64,000 nt of DNA from positions 2,728,001 to 2,792,000 of the forward strand of contig CADDXC010000001.1 of assembly GCA_902809985.1 (NCBI GenBank), given 5' to 3'. Positions 45,358 through 54,050 of the stretch are shown here, piece after piece. Each line of letters starts with the position of its first letter. The first letter of the stretch is position 1. The translations under genes were made by a program, and so were the position numbers. The notes under the pieces are model-generated. The model had not been told where the DNA came from. It made no database searches and was given only the letters and a program-made list of their open reading frames with translations. This stretch comes from Clostridiaceae bacterium BL-3. Lineage in GTDB: Bacteria; Bacillota; Clostridia; Clostridiales; Clostridiaceae.

Positions 45358-45552
45358 CTACCTTAAATTTTGCTCATATGCTTCTATCATTTTCTTAACC
45401 ATATTTCCACCTATTGAACCAGCTTCTCTAGCTGTTAGATCTCCATTATACCCATTTTTCAAGTTTACTCCAACCTCTTTTGCTGATTCCATTTTAAATT
45501 GATTTAAAGCTTCTTTAGCTTGTGGAACTACTGGTTTATTACTATATGCCAT
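45358..45552 (-). CDS. alpha/beta-type small acid-soluble spore protein
   Basis: A 64-residue SASP starting MAYSNKPVVPQAKEALNQFK. The germination protease site is in MESAKEVGVN (cleavage between E and V-like position), and DNA-binding residues in GDLTAREAGSIGGNMVKKMIE are typical. It coats spore DNA, shifts it toward A form and gives UV resistance; transcription would be sigma-G dependent in the forespore. AAGGAGTG precedes the ATG at 45552; three upstream codons (MCI) are not part of it. Confidence 0.95.
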   Translation of the reverse strand: MAYSNKPVVPQAKEALNQFKMESAKEVGVNLKNGYNGDLTAREAGSIGGNMVKKMIEAYEQNLR

Positions 45553-45657
45553 AATACACACTCCTTTTTATAGTAAATTTTACTGCTTACAATTACAGTT
45601 TGTACATTACTGCAAAAATTATTCTAGGTAATTGATGGATCTTTTAAAAAGCATCTA

Positions 45658-47793
45658 TTATTTTAACAATCTCGGACCCAACCTGACTCTTTCATTCATG
45701 ACTAAAGCCAAAATAGAATTTATTGTATCTATTGACTTTGCAGAAAATATATCGAATTTCCCGAAAAAAGCAATAGTTCCTAAAAAAATATTAAATAAAT
45801 TTGACATTGTAATATTTTGCTGTATGACTCTGTATGCATTCTGAGATAGCATTATTAGATCATCTAATTTATTAATATCCTCATCAAAGATAATACAATC
45901 TGAATTAAATTTAATCTCATTACTGGAATAGTTTGCAAAGCTCACACTTATATCTGCGGCTCTCATTGCCATAATATCATTTATTCCATCTCCAACCATC
46001 ATAACAGTCCCCTGAGATTTCTGATCTAATATAATTTGAAGCTTTTCTTCACTATTACAACCGCCATAGACATTTTTTATTCCCAATTTATCGGCAATAT
46101 ATCTACCTTTCTCACAACAGTCACCTGTTACTAAAGATATGTTCTCCACATGATTGAATTCAAGCTTATTGATCAAATCGCAAGCACCTTTTCGTATAGC
46201 TTCCTTCATCACAATCAGACCTGCTACTACATTATCTATACTCACAAGCATAGGACTGTATAGGCCGCCTTCATAATATGCGTACCTTTCCAGAACATCA
46301 TTTAAATCAACATTATTTTCCTTAAGAAAACCATTATCTCCAATCAATACTTTATGGCCATTATATCTCGTACTTATTCCTTTCGAAGGTAATAAAACTA
46401 TTTTTTCCAGCTTTCCCTCTGCCTCATAAAAACTTGTTTCCATCGATATACCTTGAGAAATATTCGGAATCTCTTCACAGCTTTCGCCTTCACAGGCAGA
46501 ACATATTTTCAACAAGTCCTCAATTGTGTAATTTTCATTAAAGGATTCAATATGGGCAATGCTCATGTTCTTATAAGTAAGAGTTCCCGTTTTATCAAAA
46601 ACTAAGCTATTGATATTGATAATTTTTTCGAGAGTGTTGGGATTCTTAATATATATGTCATACTTACTCAGCCAATGTACATAATTCTTTATTGCCGTAC
46701 TCAATGCCAATTCTGAGGATGCCGGGCACAAAAGCAATATTATCGACAGTGCATTTAATATGTCACCTGTAAACACATAGTTTAAGGCTGACAATACCAT
46801 CGCAGCAGGCAGCGCCCTCTCCTGATATCTTATAACACTTTTTCTTAAATTCAGCTTATCAATAGAAATATCCTCTTTCTCAAGAGGTTCAGCTAATCTC
46901 GATATTCGAACTTTCAGTTCTCCAGATATCACAACAATCCCTTCATATACTTTGCTGCCTTCTTCTATTAAAGATACAAGAGGCTGTCCCGTATAGTAAA
47001 AACTATTTACTGCAGCTCTTCCCTCCAGAACTTTTCCATCTACAGGAATAACTTCCCCTTTATGGACTAATATAGTATCTCCTACTTCCAATGATTTAAC
47101 TGAAGTCAATATTTCATTGCCATCACCTGTAACAATCCAGGCTGTATTGGGAGGATTAGCTGTACTCTTTCTCAACAGGCACTGGCACTTTAAATCCGCA
47201 GACACTTTTATATAATCTGTAAAATCAGTCATCAAAATCAAAAATAAACCTTCTGTACTTTCTCTAGAAATAGTCAAAATCAGACCGGCTAACTTTAGAA
47301 AAACATCTGGATGAGGATATATGCGCCCTGCGAGCCTATTATAAGCACTCCTAAATACAGAATATCCACCTACTATTGTTACAAGAGAGGCCATTTCTAC
47401 CATAGCAAGACTCCCGCTTAAAAAAAATTTTCCAAACAGAAGCTGTTTAATTTTAAAAAATAAATATACTAGAGTGGATCTTATAAAATTATTTTTAACA
47501 ATATTCCTTTTATTTTTAATATTGTAGTATGAATCATAGGCTTTGAAAATTTCATCATTATAATTTATTTCAGAAGTCAGTGTCTGCTCAATACTATTTT
47601 TAATTGACTTAAGATCGGTCTTTTTTTCATCATACAAAACCAGAATAGTTCCAATATTATAATTTACCTTACTGTATTCTACTCCATACAGACCTTCTGT
47701 ATATATATCAATATATTTTGCCAATCCCTTGTTTAAATATGCTTCATCACATTTAAATCTCACTCTTCCAGGTAACACACTCAATTCCCTCAA
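45658..47793 (-). CDS. P1B-like heavy-metal P-type ATPase with HMA2-type N-terminus and altered TGE motif
   Basis: A 711-residue pump-like protein. Residues 4-75 form an HMA2-type domain (LPGRVRFKC, lacking a CxxC). The actuator domain carries TGQP (268-271) where P-type ATPases have TGE; the DNA codon is CAG. The ion-path motif is LCPASSE (355-361), with CPA instead of CPC or SPC. The phosphorylation motif DKTGTLT is intact (Asp 400) and GDGIND is present (601-606), but the HP dipeptide of P1B nucleotide domains is missing (CEEIPNISQG there). The start is a TTG 13 bases after AAGGAGG. It may phosphorylate yet dephosphorylate poorly, acting as a sensor or half pump. It neighbours a dead paralogue, so partnership is possible. 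Confidence 0.85.
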   Translation of the reverse strand: MRELSVLPGRVRFKCDEAYLNKGLAKYIDIYTEGLYGVEYSKVNYNIGTILVLYDEKKTDLKSIKNSIEQTLTSEINYNDEIFKAYDSYYNIKNKRNIVKNNFIRSTLVYLFFKIKQLLFGKFFLSGSLAMVEMASLVTIVGGYSVFRSAYNRLAGRIYPHPDVFLKLAGLILTISRESTEGLFLILMTDFTDYIKVSADLKCQCLLRKSTANPPNTAWIVTGDGNEILTSVKSLEVGDTILVHKGEVIPVDGKVLEGRAAVNSFYYTGQPLVSLIEEGSKVYEGIVVISGELKVRISRLAEPLEKEDISIDKLNLRKSVIRYQERALPAAMVLSALNYVFTGDILNALSIILLLCPASSELALSTAIKNYVHWLSKYDIYIKNPNTLEKIININSLVFDKTGTLTYKNMSIAHIESFNENYTIEDLLKICSACEGESCEEIPNISQGISMETSFYEAEGKLEKIVLLPSKGISTRYNGHKVLIGDNGFLKENNVDLNDVLERYAYYEGGLYSPMLVSIDNVVAGLIVMKEAIRKGACDLINKLEFNHVENISLVTGDCCEKGRYIADKLGIKNVYGGCNSEEKLQIILDQKSQGTVMMVGDGINDIMAMRAADISVSFANYSSNEIKFNSDCIIFDEDINKLDDLIMLSQNAYRVIQQNITMSNLFNIFLGTIAFFGKFDIFSAKSIDTINSILALVMNERVRLGPRLLK

Positions 47794-47869
47794 CTTTAAA
47801 ATTCATCCTCCTTGCAGCACTAAAAATTGTTAACTTTTTCACTCTGCCTTCTGATTACAATTACACTTA

Positions 47870-48127
47870 TCAGCGTTTAAACATCAACGACCTCATTACA
47901 TGTTTATACAATCTCTTATTATTCACTTTTTGACACTCTTGAAAGAAAAAGTTGCCCAAATCCGTTATGGATTCAGACCATAATGATAATATCTTTTCCT
48001 CAGATGAAGGATTATTCTTAATTTCCTCTAGACTAAAAATCAATAAGTCCTGTAAAACTGCTTCAGCTCTATTTAAGCTATCATTTATTAAAATTGCATT
48101 AGCTGAAATATCTGCATTGTTTTCCAT
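47870..48127 (-). CDS. small helical protein of unknown function in the P-type ATPase island
   Basis: An 85-residue soluble protein, helical and acidic at first (MENNADISANAILINDSLNR), basic at the end (VNNKRLYKHVMRSLMFKR). No known motif. The heptad-like spacing of Leu and Ile (ILINDSL, VLQDLLIFSLEEI) suggests a helical bundle. It lies between the dead ATPase and the P1B-like ATPase on the same strand, 27 bases after the former, so it is probably co-expressed. AAGGAG precedes the ATG. Confidence 0.6.
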   Translation of the reverse strand: MENNADISANAILINDSLNRAEAVLQDLLIFSLEEIKNNPSSEEKILSLWSESITDLGNFFFQECQKVNNKRLYKHVMRSLMFKR

Positions 48128-48154
48128 ATATAAAGCTCCTTGTATATAAATATT

Positions 48155-49435
48155 TTAGTTCGTCAAATAACGTAATTTAATGTAGGGTATTTTATTGAAA
48201 CTTTCATAAAAATCAAATTTCAATTTTAAAATCAAAACCATAAGCAAAGTATTTAAAATATAATAGATTATAGAATATAAAGGCGTTAAATAATTCAATA
48301 CTGCAAGTAATATTCCCAATATGTTCAATGTAATTGCTGTATTTTCAACTTGAACATTTACCTCCCTGCAAAAATAACCCAATTTTATTAACAAAATCAA
48401 TTTATCCATACTAGAATATTTCAAATTAATATCTGCCTTTAAGCTACTCAATTCATTGTACAAACATATAACACAATCACTGCACATATAGCTCAATTCA
48501 TTTTCAGGGAATTTCCCTGTAACTATTAGAATAGTATTACTATCAGATTTATCAGTTATCAGACAATTTTTCTTTCCATCCAGGTCATTTTTATCCAATA
48601 CTTCTATTCCCAATACATAGCCAATATAACGTATAATACCATCTTCACTGTTTCCAATTATAAATATATTGTTAATTCCCAACATACGTATATTATCTAT
48701 AATCAATTTCATGTTATCATTAATTGGATCATCTAATTTCCCCAATATGACTAGCTTTTGTATTTCATATTCGTTTAAATTCATAATGTCCATATCCCGT
48801 TCATTGAATCCATTTCTAAAGATGTCATCTTCTATTAACAAAGTATTAACATTACTGAGGAAACTCATTGAAGTGTTATCTTTCAAATATATATTTTCCA
48901 TATTCAATTTAACCGACGCATAGTAATAGGAGGATGCCCTTACGCCAAACAAAATTCCTGGATAACTCAATACAAATATAGAAATAGTATTGATAACATT
49001 ACCAGTAAACACAAATACAATAGCTGCTATGCCCATTGAAATTTTTAATATTTTACTGGAGATACTGTATTCATCTCTATATACTTGTTCTGAAAGCTTT
49101 TTTTTAAATAAAAAGAAAGGATTTACTGCATCAATTAGAGTCTTTAGCAGAGAGCTCTTATCTATATTCTCAACAGCTGCTACTTCTGGACCATTAAAAG
49201 CTTTTTCTATTATAACCACTATTTTGTTCTCGTCAATTTCATTCTCATTATAATATATAAGAACATTTCCTGTATTTTTACTCACATGAAAAGACAATAT
49301 ACTATCATATCTAGTCAATCCACTTCTTACCCTGAGTATCCTTTGCTCATTTTTCAGTAAACCCTTTACATTGACTCTGACTCTTCCTGGAAGTGAGGAG
49401 ATAATTTTTATTATATCAATTCCTGCAGCACCCAT
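48155..49435 (-). CDS. catalytically dead P-type ATPase paralogue (pseudo-ATPase) with HMA2 domain
   Basis: A 426-residue protein that is a shortened relative of the 711-residue ATPase. Residues 8-80 form an HMA2 domain (SLPGRVRVNVK). The actuator domain is absent. Residues 141-205 align well with the pump's helix and phosphorylation segment (VFTGNVINTISIFVLSYPG beside VFTGDILNALSIILLLCPA), but the DKTGT motif is replaced by EDDIF (about 202-206), and the GDGIND loop is replaced by VTGKFPENEL. Two C-terminal helices remain (about 365-405). So it cannot be phosphorylated or transport by itself. The ORF is long and intact, arguing against simple decay. It lies between a coiled-coil gene and a small gene. 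Confidence 0.8.
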   Translation of the reverse strand: MGAAGIDIIKIISSLPGRVRVNVKGLLKNEQRILRVRSGLTRYDSILSFHVSKNTGNVLIYYNENEIDENKIVVIIEKAFNGPEVAAVENIDKSSLLKTLIDAVNPFFLFKKKLSEQVYRDEYSISSKILKISMGIAAIVFVFTGNVINTISIFVLSYPGILFGVRASSYYYASVKLNMENIYLKDNTSMSFLSNVNTLLIEDDIFRNGFNERDMDIMNLNEYEIQKLVILGKLDDPINDNMKLIIDNIRMLGINNIFIIGNSEDGIIRYIGYVLGIEVLDKNDLDGKKNCLITDKSDSNTILIVTGKFPENELSYMCSDCVICLYNELSSLKADINLKYSSMDKLILLIKLGYFCREVNVQVENTAITLNILGILLAVLNYLTPLYSIIYYILNTLLMVLILKLKFDFYESFNKIPYIKLRYLTN

Positions 49436-49443
49436 TTCAAGTC

Positions 49444-49896
49444 CTATGCCTCATCCATTGAGGTCTTACGTTTTCTTTTGCGCTGATATTGCGCTTCTGC
49501 CACTATATCCTCAAATTCTTCTTTTGCTCCACAAGCCAATTCAGCAGTTTTGTCTATCACTGCAAGAACTGAACCTACAGCGCCCACTGTTAACTTTCGC
49601 AGGGGGCTGAAAAGTGCTTTCCCTACTGAAAAATCTGTTTTTTCGTCATCCACGTTCTTATTATTGTCACCAATATTGTCAAGTTTAGATAATATATCTT
49701 CTACATTTTTATTGATCTGTTGAAATCTATCATTCATAGTTTTAATATTATTTTTCAAATCAGATCTATCATCCTGAAGTTTCTGCATCTGGGTACTTAT
49801 TTGACTATATTTTTGTTCAAGTGCATCCAATTTCTGCTGCATCTTTTTCTGTAATTCTTCTACATGAGCTTCATTATTATCGTTATTCATTTCCAA
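49444..49896 (-). CDS. coiled-coil protein with DUF5132-like C-terminal segment
   Basis: A 150-residue protein. Residues 8-80 are a strong coiled coil (heptads in LQKKMQQKLDALEQKYSQIS and following). Residues 90-135 contain FSPLRKLTVGAVGSVLAVID and FEDIVAEAQYQRKR, a pattern of amphipathic membrane-associated helix followed by EDxVAEA, which I know from DUF5132/DUF1490-type proteins encoded beside HMA2-type P-type ATPases (compare PacL-type partners of mycobacterial pumps). It could anchor or cluster the pumps. It lies eight bases upstream of the pseudo-ATPase gene; AAAGAGG precedes the ATG. Confidence 0.68.
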   Translation of the reverse strand: MEMNNDNNEAHVEELQKKMQQKLDALEQKYSQISTQMQKLQDDRSDLKNNIKTMNDRFQQINKNVEDILSKLDNIGDNNKNVDDEKTDFSVGKALFSPLRKLTVGAVGSVLAVIDKTAELACGAKEEFEDIVAEAQYQRKRKRKTSMDEA

Positions 49897-49996
49897 TCAA
49901 CCTCTTTCTAAAGATTATAATCAAGTTTATTATTCACAATTTTTCTTTAATAATACATAATTATAACAATTTCTCCTTGAGAATAAACCAAATAAA

Positions 49997-50025
49997 AAGA
50001 AGCTCTGATAAAACAAAGTTTCTTC
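49997..50025 (-). terminator. terminator after the 219-residue unknown gene
   Basis: On the minus strand AGAAGAAACTTTG pairs with CAGAGCTTCTTT (with mismatches) and is followed by T residues. It separates the 219-residue gene from the coiled-coil gene. Confidence 0.65.
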
Positions 50026-50057
50026 TCACATCATCGGCTTTTATTCAACAATTCTAT

Positions 50058-50717
50058 TTAAAAACTTGCAGATTTTAAGTTACGTGCATCAAGTATATTC
50101 TCAATGTTATTTATACTCATAATGAAGGCTTTAATTAATTCATTTTTTAAATTTACCCTTACATTTATCAACAACCCCTTTATTTGATTGTATATTAATT
50201 CTTGATGTTTTTTCTTTTGATTTGCCAGGTTATTTTTGCTTAATATATTTTTACCTGAAATGCTCTTTTTTAGCATTTCCTTTACTACACTACTCCAGCA
50301 TATTTTATTTAAAATACATGATATACTAAGATCTATAATATCTTCGCAAATTCTAGATGTTATTTGAGTAATTTCAATACTATTAATCGTCCCCCCAAGA
50401 AGATCAACATAATAGTCTTCTATTGATCCTATTGATACAGCACTCAAATGCAAATATCCCATATTTTTAACAATTTCCATATTGACCTTAGATAATATAC
50501 TCTCTATGCACTCTTTAACCTGGCAATCCGACAATACTCCTTCTGCAAAGTTCTTTTCCCCGTGTAACGTCAAATTATCAGCCAGCATCCGAGAATAGAC
50601 AACTGCTTGTTTCATATGGACAGAAAAAAATATATCCAGCTCTCTTTCCACTAGTAAAATACAAGACATTTCAAGTTCACTTATATTGCTTTGGGAATAA
50701 AAATGTGAACCCTTCAT
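50058..50717 (-). CDS. helical protein of unknown function beside the ATPase island
   Basis: A 219-residue soluble, helix-rich protein with no recognised motif. It starts MKGSHFYSQSNISELEMSCI and has scattered Cys (about residues 19, 65, 70, 123, 134 and 139). It contains a mixed hydrophobic segment (SRICEDIIDLSISCILNKICW, about 120-140) and a basic C-terminal third rich in Lys and Asn. AGGAGG precedes the ATG, and a terminator follows the gene. It is divergent from the P2-type ATPase gene. It may be a regulator or partner of the island; nothing in the sequence decides this. Confidence 0.6.
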   Translation of the reverse strand: MKGSHFYSQSNISELEMSCILLVERELDIFFSVHMKQAVVYSRMLADNLTLHGEKNFAEGVLSDCQVKECIESILSKVNMEIVKNMGYLHLSAVSIGSIEDYYVDLLGGTINSIEITQITSRICEDIIDLSISCILNKICWSSVVKEMLKKSISGKNILSKNNLANQKKKHQELIYNQIKGLLINVRVNLKNELIKAFIMSINNIENILDARNLKSASF

Positions 50718-50952
50718 AGTATCCTCCTATTACAATTCACAAAAGATTCTATCATTAAATAATATCTATTTAAATTCAACATCCGTTTTTATTATTTTAT
50801 TACTCAAAAGTAAACTGGACATAAAGCAAATGTTAAACCAACGTTAAAGTAAAAATCAAGGAATAATTTATAATTTTATCGGAAAATATAATTAAGTAAT
50901 CCAAAATAAATCAATTCAGCAGTTTACAAATGGGAAAGGTAGATGTAACAGA

Positions 50953-53925
50953 GTGCTTCATTCAAATAATAATATCAAAAATCGTATGGACGACTATGAT
51001 TTTTTATATAAAAGAATAAGGATACCAATTAAATCTGTTTATAGAAACCAATCGGCGGTATCTCCAATAACTAAATATATCATGTCTATAAAAGGAGTAA
51101 AATTAGCCAAAGCCAATACCATAACTGGTAAAGTATTGATCTTATTTGATGAAGATATAGTATCAGAGAGATACATCGAAAAACAGATCAATATTTATAT
51201 AAAAAAAACTAAAGTTATTCATGATTCCAACATAATTAAAATCAATAATATAAATGAAGAAACAGCTCTGCCAATTGGTTTTGAAGATAATACACCAATA
51301 TCAAATGTTTCAACAATTAACAACTTAACACCATGGCATACAATGGATAAAGATCAAATTGAGACTATGCTGAATGCGAACCTCAAATACGGTCTGACCA
51401 GTAAAATGGCATCAAAAAAAATAAAAGAGCTTGGATTAAATGTGCTATCAGAGAAAAAAAGAAGTTCGCTAATCTCTAAAATTTTGGAAAGTTTCAATAA
51501 TTTTTCAATAAAATTACTCCTTGGAGTCAGTGCAGTTTCATTTATCTTGGGACAGATTCCAGATGCCATAGCTATACTCAGTATAGTATTCATTGAAACG
51601 GTACTTGGGACTGCCCAACAGCATAAGGCAGAGAAATCCATGTATTCTCTAAAGGATGTAATGGTGCATAAAGCTAGAACACTTAGAAATGGACATGAAA
51701 CTTATATAGATGCCAAGCATTTAGTTACAGGTGATATAATCTTAATTCAGGCAGGAGATAAAATACCAGCTGATGCCAGAATAATTGAATGCTACGATTT
51801 AAAGGCCACTGAAGCATCACTAACTGGCGAATCCACTGCTGTAACTAAATCCGCTGATCTATGTCATAAATACACTGAACTTGGCAATAGACACAACATG
51901 CTGTTTATGGGAACTAACGTTATTTGCGGTACAGGTAAAGCAATTGTAGTGGCCACAGGAATGAATACTGAGATAGGAAAGATTGCTGCAATGCTTCAAA
52001 ACATAAAATCCCAGGCAACTCCTCTCCAGATAAAAATGCAAAATTTTACTGCCAACTTAACCAAAATATGCCTGGCCTGCTGTGCATTTATCGGTTTTGG
52101 TGCCCTGCTTGCCGGTAAAAGTCTTGTCCAGGTTTTAACCATGTCAGTAAGTTTTTCTATAGGAGCTCTGCCTGAAAGCCTTCCAGCTATTGTCACCGTT
52201 GCCATGGCTTTGGGAATACAAAGAATGAGTAAGCAAAACGTCATTGTAAGAAAACTGACCGCCCTGGAAACATTGGGTTCCACTAATGTAATTTGCTGTG
52301 ACAAGACCGGAACTCTTACCATGAACGAAATGACAGTTAGAAGAATTTACACGGACAGATGCCTGTATGATGTAACTGGCTCAGGCTACAACCCCAAAGG
52401 CAGTATCAATCTTATCGATGGAAATCCTACAGGAGAAAACTGCCTTAAAAAACTGTTAGCTGTTGGAGTAATCTGCAACAATGCATTCTTAGTAAGAAAC
52501 AACAATAAATGGGCTGTGCAGGGTGATCCAACAGAGGGTTCTTTAATAACCGCCGCCCGTAAACTGGGATTAGATGAAAATATGCTCAGAAATTTTAATC
52601 CCCGTATAAAGGAAATTCCCTTTGATAGTTCCAGACGATTCATGACCGTAATAATAGAGAAGTCAGAAGGTAAAAATGCCTTTTGTAAAGGTTCGCTGGA
52701 TTCTGTTATCGAAAAATGTAAAACTATTTATGAAAATGGAATAGAAAGGCTTCTAACGTCAACGGATAAAGAGAGACTTATGTCAATAGGCGATGAAATG
52801 GGGAAAAATGCTCTCAGGGTTTTAGCTTTTGCATATAAGAAAATTAACTGTAAAGGTTCTGAAAACGTCGATAATAATTTCGTCTTCCTGGGGATAGTTG
52901 GAATGGAGGATCCACCAAAGAAAGGTGTCAAAGATTGTATAAAAAAATGTCACAGAGCAGGCATAAAAGTTGTCATGATCACAGGTGATCACAAAAACAC
53001 CGCAGCTGCCATAGGGAGAGAGTTAGGTCTATTAACCAATGGCCTGGTTATGTCAGGAAACGAACTGGAAAATATAACAGATGAGGAATTAGACTGTAAA
53101 ATTTGTAAAGTACAAATTTTTGCAAGAACTTCTCCCGAGCAGAAGCATAGAATCGTAAAGGCTTTTAAACGATTTGGATATGTAGTCGCTATGGCAGGTG
53201 ACGGTGTTAATGATGCCCCTGCTATTAAAGAAGCCAACATAGGTATAGCTATGGGAAATAATGGAAGTGACGTAGCTAAAGATGTTGCCTCCATAACTCT
53301 TGTTGACGACAATTTTTGTACAATAGTAAAAGCTATTGAAGAAGGAAGAGCTGTCAACAATAATATAAAAAATTCCATGAAGTATCTGTTGGCAGGTAAT
53401 CTTGGTGAAATAATTGCCATTGCCCAAGCCTCTACTGTAGGAGGAATACTACCTCTTATTTCTATACAAATACTATGGACAAATTTAATTTCAGAAAGTA
53501 TTTTAGGTTCTGCTTTAACTACAGAACCATCCAGTGATGACGTGATGAATTCGTCACCTTTGAAAAGATATGAACCTTTGATCAGCAAAAAACTAGGGTT
53601 ACAAATTGCCAGAAGGGGTCTTGGAATAGGTTTAACTACCTTTGCAATATTCGAAGGATCTCTGATTTTGGGAGCAGGTTTAAATAAAGCTCGGACTTTA
53701 GCTTTTTCCAATCTAATCTGTTCTCAATTTTTAAACCTATACGATTGTAGGGGAAATAAACCTGCATTGTCCAATAGGTATATAAACATTGGAGTTGCTT
53801 CTTCCATGGCTATGCTGCTAAGTATAATATATCTACCATTTATAAGCCCGTACTTTGGAACACAATCATTAACACTATTGGATTGGGGTGCTGTAACAGG
53901 AATGTGTATGATCAGTAGAATATAA
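50953..53925 (+). CDS. P2-type cation-transporting ATPase with HMA2-like N-terminal extension
   Basis: A 990-residue ATPase. Residues 15-85 look like an HMA2-type domain (YRNQSAVSPITKYIMSIKGVK...GKVLILFDED). The pump core is complete: LTGES (about 290-294), FSIGALPESLPAIVTVAMALG in helix 4, CDKTGTLT (Asp about 450), MITGDHKNTAAAIG and AGDGVNDAPAIKEA (about 747). Helix 5-6 reads GNLGEIIAIAQ and LWTNLISESILGSAL; the Asp of the Ca-ATPase helix 6 is Glu here, and PEGLP is PESLP, so ion choice may differ from Ca2+. The GTG start has a weak AAAGG; the ATG at 50986 is an alternative. Divergent from the unknown gene at 50058-50717. Confidence 0.88.
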   Translation: MLHSNNNIKNRMDDYDFLYKRIRIPIKSVYRNQSAVSPITKYIMSIKGVKLAKANTITGKVLILFDEDIVSERYIEKQINIYIKKTKVIHDSNIIKINNINEETALPIGFEDNTPISNVSTINNLTPWHTMDKDQIETMLNANLKYGLTSKMASKKIKELGLNVLSEKKRSSLISKILESFNNFSIKLLLGVSAVSFILGQIPDAIAILSIVFIETVLGTAQQHKAEKSMYSLKDVMVHKARTLRNGHETYIDAKHLVTGDIILIQAGDKIPADARIIECYDLKATEASLTGESTAVTKSADLCHKYTELGNRHNMLFMGTNVICGTGKAIVVATGMNTEIGKIAAMLQNIKSQATPLQIKMQNFTANLTKICLACCAFIGFGALLAGKSLVQVLTMSVSFSIGALPESLPAIVTVAMALGIQRMSKQNVIVRKLTALETLGSTNVICCDKTGTLTMNEMTVRRIYTDRCLYDVTGSGYNPKGSINLIDGNPTGENCLKKLLAVGVICNNAFLVRNNNKWAVQGDPTEGSLITAARKLGLDENMLRNFNPRIKEIPFDSSRRFMTVIIEKSEGKNAFCKGSLDSVIEKCKTIYENGIERLLTSTDKERLMSIGDEMGKNALRVLAFAYKKINCKGSENVDNNFVFLGIVGMEDPPKKGVKDCIKKCHRAGIKVVMITGDHKNTAAAIGRELGLLTNGLVMSGNELENITDEELDCKICKVQIFARTSPEQKHRIVKAFKRFGYVVAMAGDGVNDAPAIKEANIGIAMGNNGSDVAKDVASITLVDDNFCTIVKAIEEGRAVNNNIKNSMKYLLAGNLGEIIAIAQASTVGGILPLISIQILWTNLISESILGSALTTEPSSDDVMNSSPLKRYEPLISKKLGLQIARRGLGIGLTTFAIFEGSLILGAGLNKARTLAFSNLICSQFLNLYDCRGNKPALSNRYINIGVASSMAMLLSIIYLPFISPYFGTQSLTLLDWGAVTGMCMISRI

Positions 53926-53959
53926 TTGAAACTATATTTTAACATGGAAATATTGTAAA

Positions 53960-53980
53960 CTGCTGGCCATAAGCCAGCAG
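53960..53980 (+). terminator. hairpin after the P2-type ATPase gene
   Basis: CTGCTGGC, loop CATAA, GCCAGCAG: a perfect eight-base GC-rich stem 34 bases after the stop. The T run is weak, so termination may be inefficient. Confidence 0.55.
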
Positions 53981-54050
53981 CAATTTATAATATATTCTCA
54001 ATGAATTCAAAATAAACATTAATTGTTCTAAAAAATTTATTTTTTCTACA

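Noticed and set aside
45658..47793. P1B-like ATPase as a simple pseudogene
   Set aside because: The frame is intact over 711 codons, with DKTGTLT and GDGIND preserved; only specific motifs are changed.
52989..53711. 240-residue minus-strand open frame inside the P2-type ATPase gene
   Set aside because: It is an antisense shadow of the conserved GDGVND and membrane region; the sense frame is unambiguous.
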